The notes under the pieces are model-generated. The model had not been told where the DNA came from, did no database searches, and worked only from the letters and a program-made list of their open reading frames with translations. Both the position numbers and the translations under genes were made by a program. From contig NZ_MLCF01000133.1 in NCBI RefSeq assembly GCF_001879105.1, positions 1-34,246 of the forward strand: a stretch of DNA of 34,246 bases, read 5' to 3'. The stretch comes from Mangrovactinospora gilvigrisea (GTDB lineage Bacteria > Actinomycetota > Actinomycetes > Streptomycetales > Streptomycetaceae). Numbering within the stretch: position 1 is the stretch's first letter; each line of letters opens with the position of its first letter. Below, piece after piece: positions 1 to 7,148 of this stretch.

Positions 1-483
1 CGGGCCGCGGCGCGGGGGGAGCGGGGGAGGGCGGGGGAGTTGGCGTGGACGGTGCTCGAAGCGGGGGCCGGAGGGGACGGCGGGGGTCGGTCGGGTCGGG
101 GCGACGGGAGGGGCGACGGGTCGGCGGCGAACAACGCGAGTGTGGCGCTGTGGGTGCGGTCCGGGGATGTGCGGGTGGCGCTGCTGGGGGATCTGGAGGC
201 GGAGGCGCAGGCGGAGTTGGCGGCGGAGTGGCCTTCGCTGCGGGGGGTGGATGTGCTGAAGGTCGCGCACCACGGCTCCGCGAATCAGGATGCGGGGCTG
301 GTGGCGCGGCTGGCGCCGCGGGTGGCACTTATCTCGGTGGGGGTGGGCAATCCGTACGGGCACCCGACGTCGCGTGCGTTGACGCTGCTGCGTGGTTCAC
401 GGGTGCTGCGGACCGATACGGATGGCGCGGTGGCCGTCTCCGGCACGTCTGCAACGCTGAGTGTGGCCGTTGACCCGTTGTGA
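1..483 (+). CDS. comEC: ComEC/Rec2 competence protein, C-terminal fragment
   Basis: Only the last 160 codons are in the window; the gene enters from the left edge and ends at TGA 481-483. The visible part is the C-terminal metallo-beta-lactamase-like domain of ComEC, the membrane channel for single-stranded DNA uptake. Recognisable stretches are NNASVALWV, LLGDLEAEAQAEL, VDVLKVAHHGSANQD, ISVGVGNPYGHP and VLRTDTDGAVAV, which is the family's usual order at the end of the protein. The HHGS motif is part of the predicted metal site. In Streptomyces, ComEC-like proteins are common although natural transformation is not generally established, so the role here is uncertain. The first visible codons are a low-complexity Gly/Arg-rich linker (about 30 residues, GGDGGGRSGRGDGRGDG) inserted before the NNASV segment. 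Confidence 0.9.
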   Translation, partial: RAAARGERGRAGELAWTVLEAGAGGDGGGRSGRGDGRGDGSAANNASVALWVRSGDVRVALLGDLEAEAQAELAAEWPSLRGVDVLKVAHHGSANQDAGLVARLAPRVALISVGVGNPYGHPTSRALTLLRGSRVLRTDTDGAVAVSGTSATLSVAVDPL

Positions 484-502
484 CCGTGCGCGCCGCGGTG
501 GT

Positions 503-600
503 CCCTGTCCGCCGCCCCTCCGCCCCGGCACCCCACCCCGGGGTGGGCGCGGCGGGCGCGCCGCCGGGTGGGCCGCCGGGGTTCGGGGCGGCGGACAGGG
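503..600. terminator. Nested inverted repeat between convergent comEC and rpiB-like genes
   Basis: Perfect 16-base arms at 503-518 and 585-600 (CCCTGTCCGCCGCCCC and its complement) are 66 bases apart. A second perfect palindrome, CCCACCCCGGGGTGGG, lies inside at 532-547. It occupies most of the 143-base gap between the two converging genes, so a bidirectional terminator is the natural reading. There is no U-tract, as is usual in Streptomyces. Confidence 0.65.
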
Positions 601-626
601 CACCGCGCCGACCGTGGGGTTACGGG

Positions 627-1118
627 TTACCGCTCGTACTCGGAAATCGCGGCCACCTTCGCGGCAGACGGCGAGCCCGCGTCGAAGCGCAGGCCCACCC
701 ACTCCCGCACCAGCGCACGCGCCAGCTCCAGGCCGATCACGCGCGCCCCCAGGCACAGCACCTGTGCGTCGTTGCTGAGCACCGACCGCTGCACCGAGTA
801 GATGTCGTGCGCCGTCACCGCCCGTATCCCGGGGACCTTGTTGGCGCTGATGGCGACGCCCAGCCCCGTCCCGCAGACCAGCAGCGCGCGGTCCGCCTCG
901 CCGTCCGCGACGAGCCGCGCCGCGGCCACCGCCACATGCGGGTACGCGGTGTGCTCGTCCGCCGCGCCGACGTGCACGCCGACGTCGCGCACGGACGCCA
1001 CCCGCGGATCCGCGGCCAGGTCCGCCTTGAGCGCGTCCTTGTAGCCCACGCCCGCGTCGTCGCCGCCGACCACGATCCGCAGCAGGTCCGATTCCGCTTC
1101 CGCCGTCATCCGATTCAT
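627..1118 (-). CDS. RpiB/LacAB-family sugar-phosphate isomerase
   Basis: A 163-residue protein of the RpiB/LacA/LacB family, which interconverts aldose and ketose phosphates (classically ribose 5-phosphate and ribulose 5-phosphate). The active-site block [20 protein letters not shown] carries the expected Cys (about residue 82) and anion-hole glycines, followed by the AHD segment. It is the last gene of a five-gene operon. Its ATG overlaps the DhaKL stop as ATGA at 1115-1118. A second in-frame ATG at 1109 has a better-spaced purine run (AAAGGGG) and could be the real start. Because it travels with a DhaK-type kinase, the likely substrate is whatever that kinase phosphorylates. RpiB relatives in mycobacterial tetritol pathways act on erythrulose/erythrose phosphates, so a C4 substrate is a reasonable inference; ribose 5-phosphate is the conservative alternative. 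Confidence 0.88.
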   Translation of the reverse strand: MNRMTAEAESDLLRIVVGGDDAGVGYKDALKADLAADPRVASVRDVGVHVGAADEHTAYPHVAVAAARLVADGEADRALLVCGTGLGVAISANKVPGIRAVTAHDIYSVQRSVLSNDAQVLCLGARVIGLELARALVREWVGLRFDAGSPSAAKVAAISEYER

Positions 1119-2851
1119 CCCCTTTCCGGGCCGCTCGCCACGGCCTTCAGTACCAGCGCGAGGGAGACCGCACCCGGGTCGGGCGTGCCCACGCTGCGTT
1201 CCGCCAGCGGACGGGCCCGGCCCAGCCGGGGCCGCATCGCGGCCGTCTCCCGGGCGGCCTCCTCGGCGGCGTCCGCCGCCGCCCGCGGGCCGCGTCCCTC
1301 GGCGAGCGCCGCCACGAACGGGGCCAGGGCGTCGACCAGCGTCTTGTCGCCGACCTGTGCGCCGCCCAGCTCGCGCACCGCGTCCAGCGCGCCCGCCGCG
1401 CCCGCCGCCAACTCCTCCGCGGACGGCGACCGGTCGTCCGGCAGCCGCTCGCCCAGCGCCCGAAGGCCCGCCCCCCACAGGGCACCTGACGTGCCGCCGG
1501 CCTCCGCCGCCCAGGCGTCCCCGGCGGCGGCGAGCACCCCGGCCGGGGCCGTGCCGTCGCCGTGCGCGCGACGCGCCGCGGCGAGCGCCGCGTCCACGCC
1601 CTTGCACATTCCGCGGCCGTGGTCACCGTCCCCGGCGACCGCGTCCAGCCGGCCGAGCCGCTCCTCCTCGCGGTGCAGCAAGTCGCGGGTGCGGTCGAGC
1701 AGTTCCACCACGGTGGACGAGACCGCGACGGCGTCCCCGCTCGCCTGCGGCAGCACCGCACCGGGGGACGCAGCCGACCCAGCCGACCCAGCCGACCCAG
1801 CGGGCACGGCGGACACGGCGGGCTCGGCGGCCCCGGCACCCCCGCCCGTGACGGCGACCGTCCCCCTGCGGTACGCGGGCGTGTCCGCGGGCGCCGCCCA
1901 CAGCCGCTCCAGCTCCGCGTCGAGCCAGCACAGCGTCAGCGAGCAGCCGGCCATGTCGAGGCTGGTGACCAGCTCCCCGACCTCGGGCAGCACGACCTCC
2001 AGCCCGGCGTCCGCCAGCAGCCGGCCGACGTGCCGCCAGACGACGTACAGCTCCTCGTACTTGGTGCCGCCCAGCCCGTTGAGGATCGCCGTCACCCGGG
2101 TGCCGCCGCCCGCCGGAGCCTCCTTGAGCAGCCCCTCGACCAGCGTCGAGGCCAGCTCGGCCGCGCTGGGCAGCGGGCTCTCCGCGACGCCCGGCTCGCC
2201 GTGGATGCCCAGGCCGAGCCCCATCCGCCCCTCCGGGACGGTGAAGAGCGGGGCGTCCTGCCCGGGGATGGTGCACCCCGCGAAGGCGACGCCGAGGGTG
2301 CGCGTCCGGTCGTTGGCGTGCGAGGCGACCCGCAGTACCTCGTCGAGGTCCGCGCCCTCCTCGGCGGCGGCCGAGGCCGCCTTGAAGACGACGAAGTCGC
2401 CCGCGATGCCGCGCCGCTCGGCGGTCTCCTCGGCCGGCGCGCTGGCCACGTCGTCGGTGACGGCGAAGCAGGTCGCGGGGATGCCCTCGGAGGTCAGCCG
2501 GCGCGCGGCGAGGCCGAAGTTCATCACGTCGCCCGCGTAGTTGCCGAAGAGGTAGAGCACCCCGGCGCCGCTCTCCGCGGCCCGCCCCACCGACACCGCC
2601 TGCTCGGCGGACGGCGAGGTGAAGACGTTGCCGATCACGGCGCCGTCCGCGAAGCCCGGCCCCACCACCCCGCAGAACGCCGGGTAGTGGCCGGAGCCCC
2701 CGCCGGTGAGCACCGCCACCTTCGGGCGGGCCGGCCGCCGGGCGCGCACCACCCCGCCCGGCACCGGCCGGACATGGGCGCGGTGCGCGTCGGCGAAGCC
2801 GGCGGCCGCGTCCTCGGCGAAGCGCGACGGATCGTCGAAAAGCCTGGTCAT
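1115..2851 (-). CDS. Fused DhaK-DhaL kinase (dihydroxyacetone/erythrulose kinase type)
   Basis: A 578-residue single-chain ATP-dependent ketose kinase. The DhaK domain covers about residues 1-335 and includes the substrate-binding His of GLGIHGEPG (H217). The DhaL ATP domain covers about 375-578, with [11 protein letters not shown] (D403, D408, D410) for the Mg-ATP site. The linker (about 336-375) is Ala/Gly/Ser-rich and contains three tandem AGS units. The glycine loop near residue 50 reads [12 protein letters not shown]; classical Dha kinases read GGGSGHEPxHxG there, so two conserved positions differ (E to Y, H to F). This suggests a substrate other than dihydroxyacetone, with erythrulose as the leading guess. 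The ATG at 2851 overlaps the FGGY stop as ATGA, with a GGGGG run upstream. No phosphotransferase DhaM partner is visible, in line with the fused ATP-using type. Confidence 0.9.
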   Translation of the reverse strand: MTRLFDDPSRFAEDAAAGFADAHRAHVRPVPGGVVRARRPARPKVAVLTGGGSGHYPAFCGVVGPGFADGAVIGNVFTSPSAEQAVSVGRAAESGAGVLYLFGNYAGDVMNFGLAARRLTSEGIPATCFAVTDDVASAPAEETAERRGIAGDFVVFKAASAAAEEGADLDEVLRVASHANDRTRTLGVAFAGCTIPGQDAPLFTVPEGRMGLGLGIHGEPGVAESPLPSAAELASTLVEGLLKEAPAGGGTRVTAILNGLGGTKYEELYVVWRHVGRLLADAGLEVVLPEVGELVTSLDMAGCSLTLCWLDAELERLWAAPADTPAYRRGTVAVTGGGAGAAEPAVSAVPAGSAGSAGSAASPGAVLPQASGDAVAVSSTVVELLDRTRDLLHREEERLGRLDAVAGDGDHGRGMCKGVDAALAAARRAHGDGTAPAGVLAAAGDAWAAEAGGTSGALWGAGLRALGERLPDDRSPSAEELAAGAAGALDAVRELGGAQVGDKTLVDALAPFVAALAEGRGPRAAADAAEEAARETAAMRPRLGRARPLAERSVGTPDPGAVSLALVLKAVASGPERG

Positions 2852-4383
2852 GAGGTGTACCCCCGGCTCTGCTCGCGGTGCGGGGCGTGCCAGTCGGCGC
2901 GGGCCCGCTCCAACTCGGCCCGGTAGTGGCCGTATCCGGCCTCGTAGTGCTCGGCGGCGGCCGGGTCGGCGCGCACCACGCGCCGGGGCCCGCGCACCCG
3001 CTCCTCGCCCACCGGGGCGCCGAGCGCGTCCCAGGCGACCTTGGCCGCGCCGCGCACCCCGACCCCCTCCTCGACGGGGATGTGCAGGTCGCGGCCGAGG
3101 ACGTCGGCGAAGATCCGGCTCCAGGCGGCCGAGCGGGCGCCTCCGCCGCAGGCGGAGACCTCACCGGCGAGGCCTAGCGCCTCCATGCAGTGCCGGGCGG
3201 AGTAGGCGACCGCCTCGCACAGCGCCCGCACCAGGTCGGCGCGCCCGGCGGCCAGGTTGAGGCCGTCGAAGCGGCCGCGGGCCAGCGCGTCGACGAAGGG
3301 GGCGCGCTCGCCGCCGGGGGAGAGGAAGGGCAGCGCGGTGACGCCGTTGGCGCCGGCCGGCGAGGCGGCGAGCAGGTCCTCCAGATCGCCGACGCCGGCG
3401 CCGATCAGGCCCAGCACCCAGTCGAGCCCGGCGGTGCCCACCATGGCGGGCATCACCCGCAGATGGCGGTCGGGGTAGGGGGTGGCGAGCCACATCCCGG
3501 CCGGGCCCTGGGCGTCGAACCCGGGCATCTCCTGCGGCCCGGCCTTGTCGGTGCGGACGGTGCAGGCGAGTGTGGTGCCGAGGATCAGGTTGCCTTGGCC
3601 CGCCTCGCTCAGCCCGGCGCCGAAGCCGCAGGCCGGGATGTCGAAGGGGCCGGCGGAGACGGGCAGCCCGGACGGCAGCCCGAGGCGCAGCGCGGCCTCC
3701 GGCAGCAGCGCGAACAGCTGCCCGGGGGCGGCCGGTTCGGCGAGCAGCCGGCGCTGCGCGGTGAGCCCGCAGGCGGCGACGGCGGCCTCGTTGTAGGTGC
3801 GGGAGGGCACGTCCAGGAAGGGCAGTGAGGCGTCCGAGGCGTCCACGGTGATCTCGCCGGTGAAGCGCTGCACGACGGCGTCGACGCAGTACCCGGCGAC
3901 GGCGGCGCGCTCCAGGCGCTCCGGTTCGCGCTCGGCGAGGTGGGCCAGCAGCGGGCCGGCGGAGCCGGGGAACATGCCGGAGCCGGTGAGCCGGTGGACG
4001 GTCTCCAGCACCGGCTCGGCGCCGTCCGGGCCGGGCTGCGACCAGCGGGCGACGCGGTCCGAGGCGCGGCCGTCGAGCCAGGAGATCGCGGGGCCGACGG
4101 AGCGTCCGTCGGCGTCGCGCAGCCACAGCCCGTCGCCCTGCCCGGTGATGGCGAGCGCCTCCAGCGTCTCGCCGGGCTGCCCGTCGAAGGCGGCGGCGTC
4201 CGCGGCCGCGGCGCGCACCACCTCCTCGACCGTGCGGACGACCTCGTCGAGGTCCTGCTCGACGCGGCCGCCGGGTGCCGTGCGCAGCGTGCCGCGGGCC
4301 TCGTGGACGGGGCCGGAGCGGCCGTCCCGGCCCAGCAGCTGGGCCTTGGTGACGGAGGTTCCGACATCGACGCCGACGATCAC
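2848..4383 (-). CDS. FGGY-family carbohydrate kinase, erythritol-kinase-like
   Basis: A 511-residue sugar/polyol kinase of the FGGY (glycerol/xylulose kinase) superfamily, of usual length. The N-terminal phosphate loop is DVGTSVTKA (residues 6-14). Substrate-side motifs are GQGDGLW (81-87) and SWLDGRA (101-107). The catalytic Asp is probably D248 in GPFDIPACGFGAG, and the C-terminal ATP domain has SACGGGARSAAWSRIFADVLG. GQGDG at the position where xylulokinases read GQMHG resembles erythritol kinase (EryA) and relatives; this is from memory of family motifs, not a search. The GTG start at 4383 follows GAGGTGGG and overlaps the dehydrogenase stop as GTGA. Having both an FGGY kinase and a DhaK-type kinase in one operon suggests two entry points into the pathway. 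The substrate cannot be fixed from sequence alone. Confidence 0.9.
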   Translation of the reverse strand: MIVGVDVGTSVTKAQLLGRDGRSGPVHEARGTLRTAPGGRVEQDLDEVVRTVEEVVRAAAADAAAFDGQPGETLEALAITGQGDGLWLRDADGRSVGPAISWLDGRASDRVARWSQPGPDGAEPVLETVHRLTGSGMFPGSAGPLLAHLAEREPERLERAAVAGYCVDAVVQRFTGEITVDASDASLPFLDVPSRTYNEAAVAACGLTAQRRLLAEPAAPGQLFALLPEAALRLGLPSGLPVSAGPFDIPACGFGAGLSEAGQGNLILGTTLACTVRTDKAGPQEMPGFDAQGPAGMWLATPYPDRHLRVMPAMVGTAGLDWVLGLIGAGVGDLEDLLAASPAGANGVTALPFLSPGGERAPFVDALARGRFDGLNLAAGRADLVRALCEAVAYSARHCMEALGLAGEVSACGGGARSAAWSRIFADVLGRDLHIPVEEGVGVRGAAKVAWDALGAPVGEERVRGPRRVVRADPAAAEHYEAGYGHYRAELERARADWHAPHREQSRGYTS

Positions 4384-5423
4384 GATCCCACCTCGGGGTT
4401 GGCGGGGTGCCGCAGCGGCTCGCCGCGCAGGAAGCGGGCGGCCTCCCCGGCGGTGATGGCGGCGGCGCGGTGCGCGGTCTGCCGGGTGGCGCCGCCCAGG
4501 TGCGGGGTGGTGATGACGTGGGGCGCGGAGTGCAGCGGCCAGTCGGCGGGCGGCGGCTCGACGTCGTAGACGTCCAGGGCGAGCGCGCCCAGGCGGCCGG
4601 AGCGCAGCAGCGCGGGCAGCGGCGCGTGGTCGAGCAGCCCGCCGCGCGCGGAGTTGACCAGCACCGCGCCCTCGGGGAGCAGCTTGAGGTTGTCGCCGTT
4701 GATCAGGTTGCGGGTCTCGGGGGTGAGCCGGGCGTGCAGCGAGACGATGCTGCTGCGGCTCAGCAGGTCCTCCAGGCCGACGAGTTCGACGCCGTCGGCG
4801 GCGGCCCGCGCCGGGTCGAGGTAGGGGTCGTGGACGAGGACGCGGGTGCCGAAGGCGCGCAGCACCCGGGCGACGATGGAGCCGACGGCGCCGTAGCCGA
4901 CGAGCCCGGCGGTGGCGCCGTCCAGCTCGATGCCGGAGTTCTCGTAGGCGTAGTAGTCGCCGCGCCAGTGGCCCTGCTTCATCTCCCGGTCGGCGGCCGG
5001 GATGCGGCGCAGTGCGGCGAGGATCAGGCCGACGGCGAACTCGGCCGCGGCGGCGGCGTTGCGGCCGGGGGCGAAGGAGACGCGCACCCCGGCCGCGGTG
5101 GCGGCGGCGAGGTCGACGTTGACGGGCCCGCCGCGGCAGACCCCGACGAACCGCAGCCGAGGCGCGGCCTTGAACACCTTCTCGGTGAAGGGCGCCATCT
5201 GGGTGAGGGCCAGCTCGGCGTCGCCGAGCGCCTCGATGATCTGCTCCTCGGTGCCGCTGGCCTCGTGGACGCCGCCGACCGGGCCGAACGGTTCGGTCGG
5301 CCAGCCGCTGGTGAGGGTGCGGAAGGCGAGGTCGGCGCCGGGCGGGGCGGCCTCGGCGAGCGCGTCGACGAACAGCTGCGGGGCGACGAAATGGTCGCCG
5401 GCGGCGAGGACTTCGGTGGTCAC
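4380..5423 (-). CDS. D-isomer 2-hydroxyacid dehydrogenase (NAD-dependent)
   Basis: A 347-residue member of the phosphoglycerate/formate dehydrogenase family, which oxidises a 2-hydroxy acid or reduces a 2-keto acid with NAD(P). The Rossmann loop is GYGAVG (176-181). The catalytic triad is visible as R260 (NSARGG), E289 (DVYDVEPPP) and H308 (PHLGGATR). An unusually Ala-rich helix, RNAAAAAEFAVGLILAALRR, precedes the coenzyme domain, as in other members. The GTG start at 5423 overlaps the HAD gene stop as GTGA (5420-5423), so the two are translationally coupled. A sugar-acid or glycerate-type step is likely, since the enzyme sits in a carbohydrate operon. It is not serine-biosynthetic SerA: there is no C-terminal ACT domain. 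Confidence 0.9.
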   Translation of the reverse strand: MTTEVLAAGDHFVAPQLFVDALAEAAPPGADLAFRTLTSGWPTEPFGPVGGVHEASGTEEQIIEALGDAELALTQMAPFTEKVFKAAPRLRFVGVCRGGPVNVDLAAATAAGVRVSFAPGRNAAAAAEFAVGLILAALRRIPAADREMKQGHWRGDYYAYENSGIELDGATAGLVGYGAVGSIVARVLRAFGTRVLVHDPYLDPARAAADGVELVGLEDLLSRSSIVSLHARLTPETRNLINGDNLKLLPEGAVLVNSARGGLLDHAPLPALLRSGRLGALALDVYDVEPPPADWPLHSAPHVITTPHLGGATRQTAHRAAAITAGEAARFLRGEPLRHPANPEVGS

Positions 5424-6118
5424 CGGGCGGCTCCTTCGGTGGTTCCGGCGAGGTTGGCGAGGAGGAAGTCGCGCACCTCGGCGTGGTCGCGGGCGGCGAG
5501 GGCGGCCTGCGCGAGGGCGTCCTGCGCGGGCGGGTAGGTGGGGTTGGGGATGGCGACGACCGTCATCCCGGCCGCGGCGGCGGCGCGCAGCCCGTTGCTG
5601 GAGTCCTCGACGGCGAGGCAGCGGGCCGGCGCGGCGCCGAGCCGCTCGGCGGCGGCGAGGTAGACGTCCGGGGCGGGCTTGCCGCGCGGCACCTCGGCGC
5701 TGGAGACGGTGGCGGTGAAGCGGCGGGTGAGGCCGTGGTGGTCCAGGACGGCGTCGATGACGCGGCGCGGCGCCGAGGAGGCGAGCGCGATGGGGGCGCG
5801 GTCGGAGACGGCGACGACCATCTCCCGGGCGCCGTCCAGGAGTTCGATGCGGCCGCCCTCCAGGGCGGCGATCATGCCGTCGACGACCTCGTGCTCGGTG
5901 GCCCCGACCGATCCGTCGTCCGTGCCCAGCCCGGAGAAGGCGGCGAGGTGGGCGGCCCACTCGGGGGCGCTCATGCCCTGGACGGTGCGGGTCTGCTCGG
6001 CCGTCCACGCGGCCCCCCGGCGGGCCGCGAAGGCGGTCCACAGCTCCTCCCACAGGTGCTCGCTCTCGACGAGCACCCCGTCCATGTCGAACACCACTGC
6101 TTCGGCCGCACAGCGCAC
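5420..6118 (-). CDS. HAD-family phosphatase (beta-phosphoglucomutase-like subgroup)
   Basis: A 232-residue haloacid dehalogenase-type hydrolase. Motif I is DMDGVLVES (D11 nucleophile, D13 acid/base), motif II is the Ser of LASSAP, motif III is the Lys of PRGKPAPDVY, and motif IV is EDSSNG. A helical cap follows motif I, as in the phosphoglycolate phosphatase/beta-phosphoglucomutase group. These enzymes remove phosphate from small sugar or polyol phosphates, so a housekeeping role against stalled phosphorylated intermediates, or a true pathway step, is possible. It is the first gene of the five-gene operon: GTG at 6118 with AAGGAG nine bases upstream, about 45 bases after the predicted -10 box. 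Substrate unknown. Confidence 0.88.
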   Translation of the reverse strand: MRCAAEAVVFDMDGVLVESEHLWEELWTAFAARRGAAWTAEQTRTVQGMSAPEWAAHLAAFSGLGTDDGSVGATEHEVVDGMIAALEGGRIELLDGAREMVVAVSDRAPIALASSAPRRVIDAVLDHHGLTRRFTATVSSAEVPRGKPAPDVYLAAAERLGAAPARCLAVEDSSNGLRAAAAAGMTVVAIPNPTYPPAQDALAQAALAARDHAEVRDFLLANLAGTTEGAAR

Positions 6119-6163
6119 GATGGAGAGCTCCTTCGTTTCGTGGCAGGTGTCGGGGTCGGCGCC

Positions 6164-6192
6164 AAATTAACACCGGTGTTGTTAATTGTCAC
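6164..6192 (-). promoter_or_regulatory. Operon promoter with embedded palindromic operator (probable DeoR site)
   Basis: Read on the minus strand, GTGACA (6192-6187), a 17-base spacer and TAATTT (6169-6164) form a good housekeeping promoter pointing into the HAD gene. The spacer holds the perfect 12-base palindrome AACACCGGTGTT (6169-6180), flanked by inverted AATTAAC (6165-6171) and GTTAATT (6181-6187). This A+T-rich island stands out from its surroundings. A repressor bound here would block the operon; the divergent DeoR gene is the obvious candidate. Confidence 0.7.
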
Positions 6193-6249
6193 CACCCCGA
6201 TGCGCGGACCCGGCGGTCCCCGGCCGCGGGCGGCTGCCAGGATGGGGGG

Positions 6250-7068
6250 ATGACGGACGGACGGCCCGCCAAACGCGGGCGGCAGGAGCGGCAGCAGCTG
6301 ATCGTGGACCATGTGGTGGCCCAGGGCGAGGCGAGCGCCGCGGAGCTCTCCGCGCTCACCGGGGTGAGCCTGATGACGGTGCACCGCGACATCGCCGAGC
6401 TGGCCGAGCGCGGCATCCTGCGCCGCTACCACGGCGGGGTCTCCGCGCACCCCTCCACGGTCTTCGAGTCCAGCTCGGACTTCCGGCTGCACGCCAACCG
6501 CGCCGACAAGGAGGCGCTGGGCCGCGCGGCGCTGCAGTTCGTGCACCCGGGCATGTCGGTGATGCTCGACGACTCCACCACCGCGCTGCACCTGGCCCGG
6601 CTGCTGCCCGGGGTCGGGCCGCTGACCGTGGTCTCCAACTACCGCCTGGTGATGGAGGAGCTGCGCGGCGCGGAGGGCATCCGGATGATCGGGGTGGGCG
6701 GGGAGTACAGCCGCACCCACGACTCCTTCGTGGGCCTGCCGGCCGAGGAGATGATCGCCCGCTTCTCGGTGGACCTGGCGGTGCAGTCCACCTCCGCGAT
6801 GGACGCCGACATGACGTACCACCAGGAGCAGGAGCTGGTGGCGGTGAAGCGCGCGATCCGCGCGGTGGCCGCGGTGAACGTGCTGCTGATGGACGCCTCC
6901 AAGGTGGGCCGGGCGGCGCTGCACCGGATGGCGCCGGTCTCCGGCTTCGACCATGTGCTGCTCACCGGGCCGGTGGACGCGGAGCTGGTGGCGGGGATGC
7001 GGGAGCACACCGATGTGCAGGTGATCGCCGTGGACGGGCCCGCTCAGGATCCACAGTCAGAACGTTAA
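6250..7068 (+). CDS. DeoR-family transcriptional regulator
   Basis: A 272-residue DeoR/GlpR-type repressor. An N-terminal winged helix-turn-helix (about residues 14-62: ASAAELSALTGVSLMTVHRDI, then RYHGG) binds DNA. The C-terminal sugar-phosphate sensor domain (about 75-255) has the typical DDSTTALHLA loop, TVVSN, GGEY, and a late DASK segment. Such repressors normally release DNA when they bind a phosphorylated pathway intermediate. The gene diverges from the five-gene operon and lies just upstream of the MFS transporter. Half-sites GTTAATT(T/G) occur on both sides of it (6164-6171, 6181-6188, 7064-7071), so it probably controls both transcription units and itself. The ATG at 6250 directly follows a G-rich run, so the initiation signal is poorly spaced; no better in-frame start is evident. 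Confidence 0.92.
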   Translation: MTDGRPAKRGRQERQQLIVDHVVAQGEASAAELSALTGVSLMTVHRDIAELAERGILRRYHGGVSAHPSTVFESSSDFRLHANRADKEALGRAALQFVHPGMSVMLDDSTTALHLARLLPGVGPLTVVSNYRLVMEELRGAEGIRMIGVGGEYSRTHDSFVGLPAEEMIARFSVDLAVQSTSAMDADMTYHQEQELVAVKRAIRAVAAVNVLLMDASKVGRAALHRMAPVSGFDHVLLTGPVDAELVAGMREHTDVQVIAVDGPAQDPQSER

Positions 7069-7080
7069 TTTCCACAACAC
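7061..7080 (+). promoter_or_regulatory. Second GTTAATT half-site upstream of the MFS gene
   Basis: AACGTTAATTTCCACAACAC overlaps the deoR stop codon and lies about 80 bases before the transporter start. It shares GTTAATT-NN-CAC-N-AC with 6181-6195 and GTTAATTT with the complement of 6164-6171. It is probably a DeoR-binding half-site for the transporter. No convincing -35/-10 pair was found next to it. Confidence 0.45.
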
Positions 7081-7148
7081 TCTTGAAAACTTTCCCGTTC
7101 CGCTTCACCATGGCTGCGCTCCCGACCACCTCAACGCGGAGGTAGCAC

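Noticed and set aside
480..2540. 686-codon plus-strand open frame
   Set aside because: It is the antisense shadow of DhaKL and the RpiB-type gene; the product is Pro/Arg/Ser-rich with no domain, as expected for G+C-rich DNA.
4380..6173. 597-codon minus-strand frame as a fusion of an N-terminal domain with the dehydrogenase
   Set aside because: The first 250 codons are an Arg/Pro-rich shadow of the HAD gene; the dehydrogenase start at GTG 5423 with the GTGA overlap is well supported.
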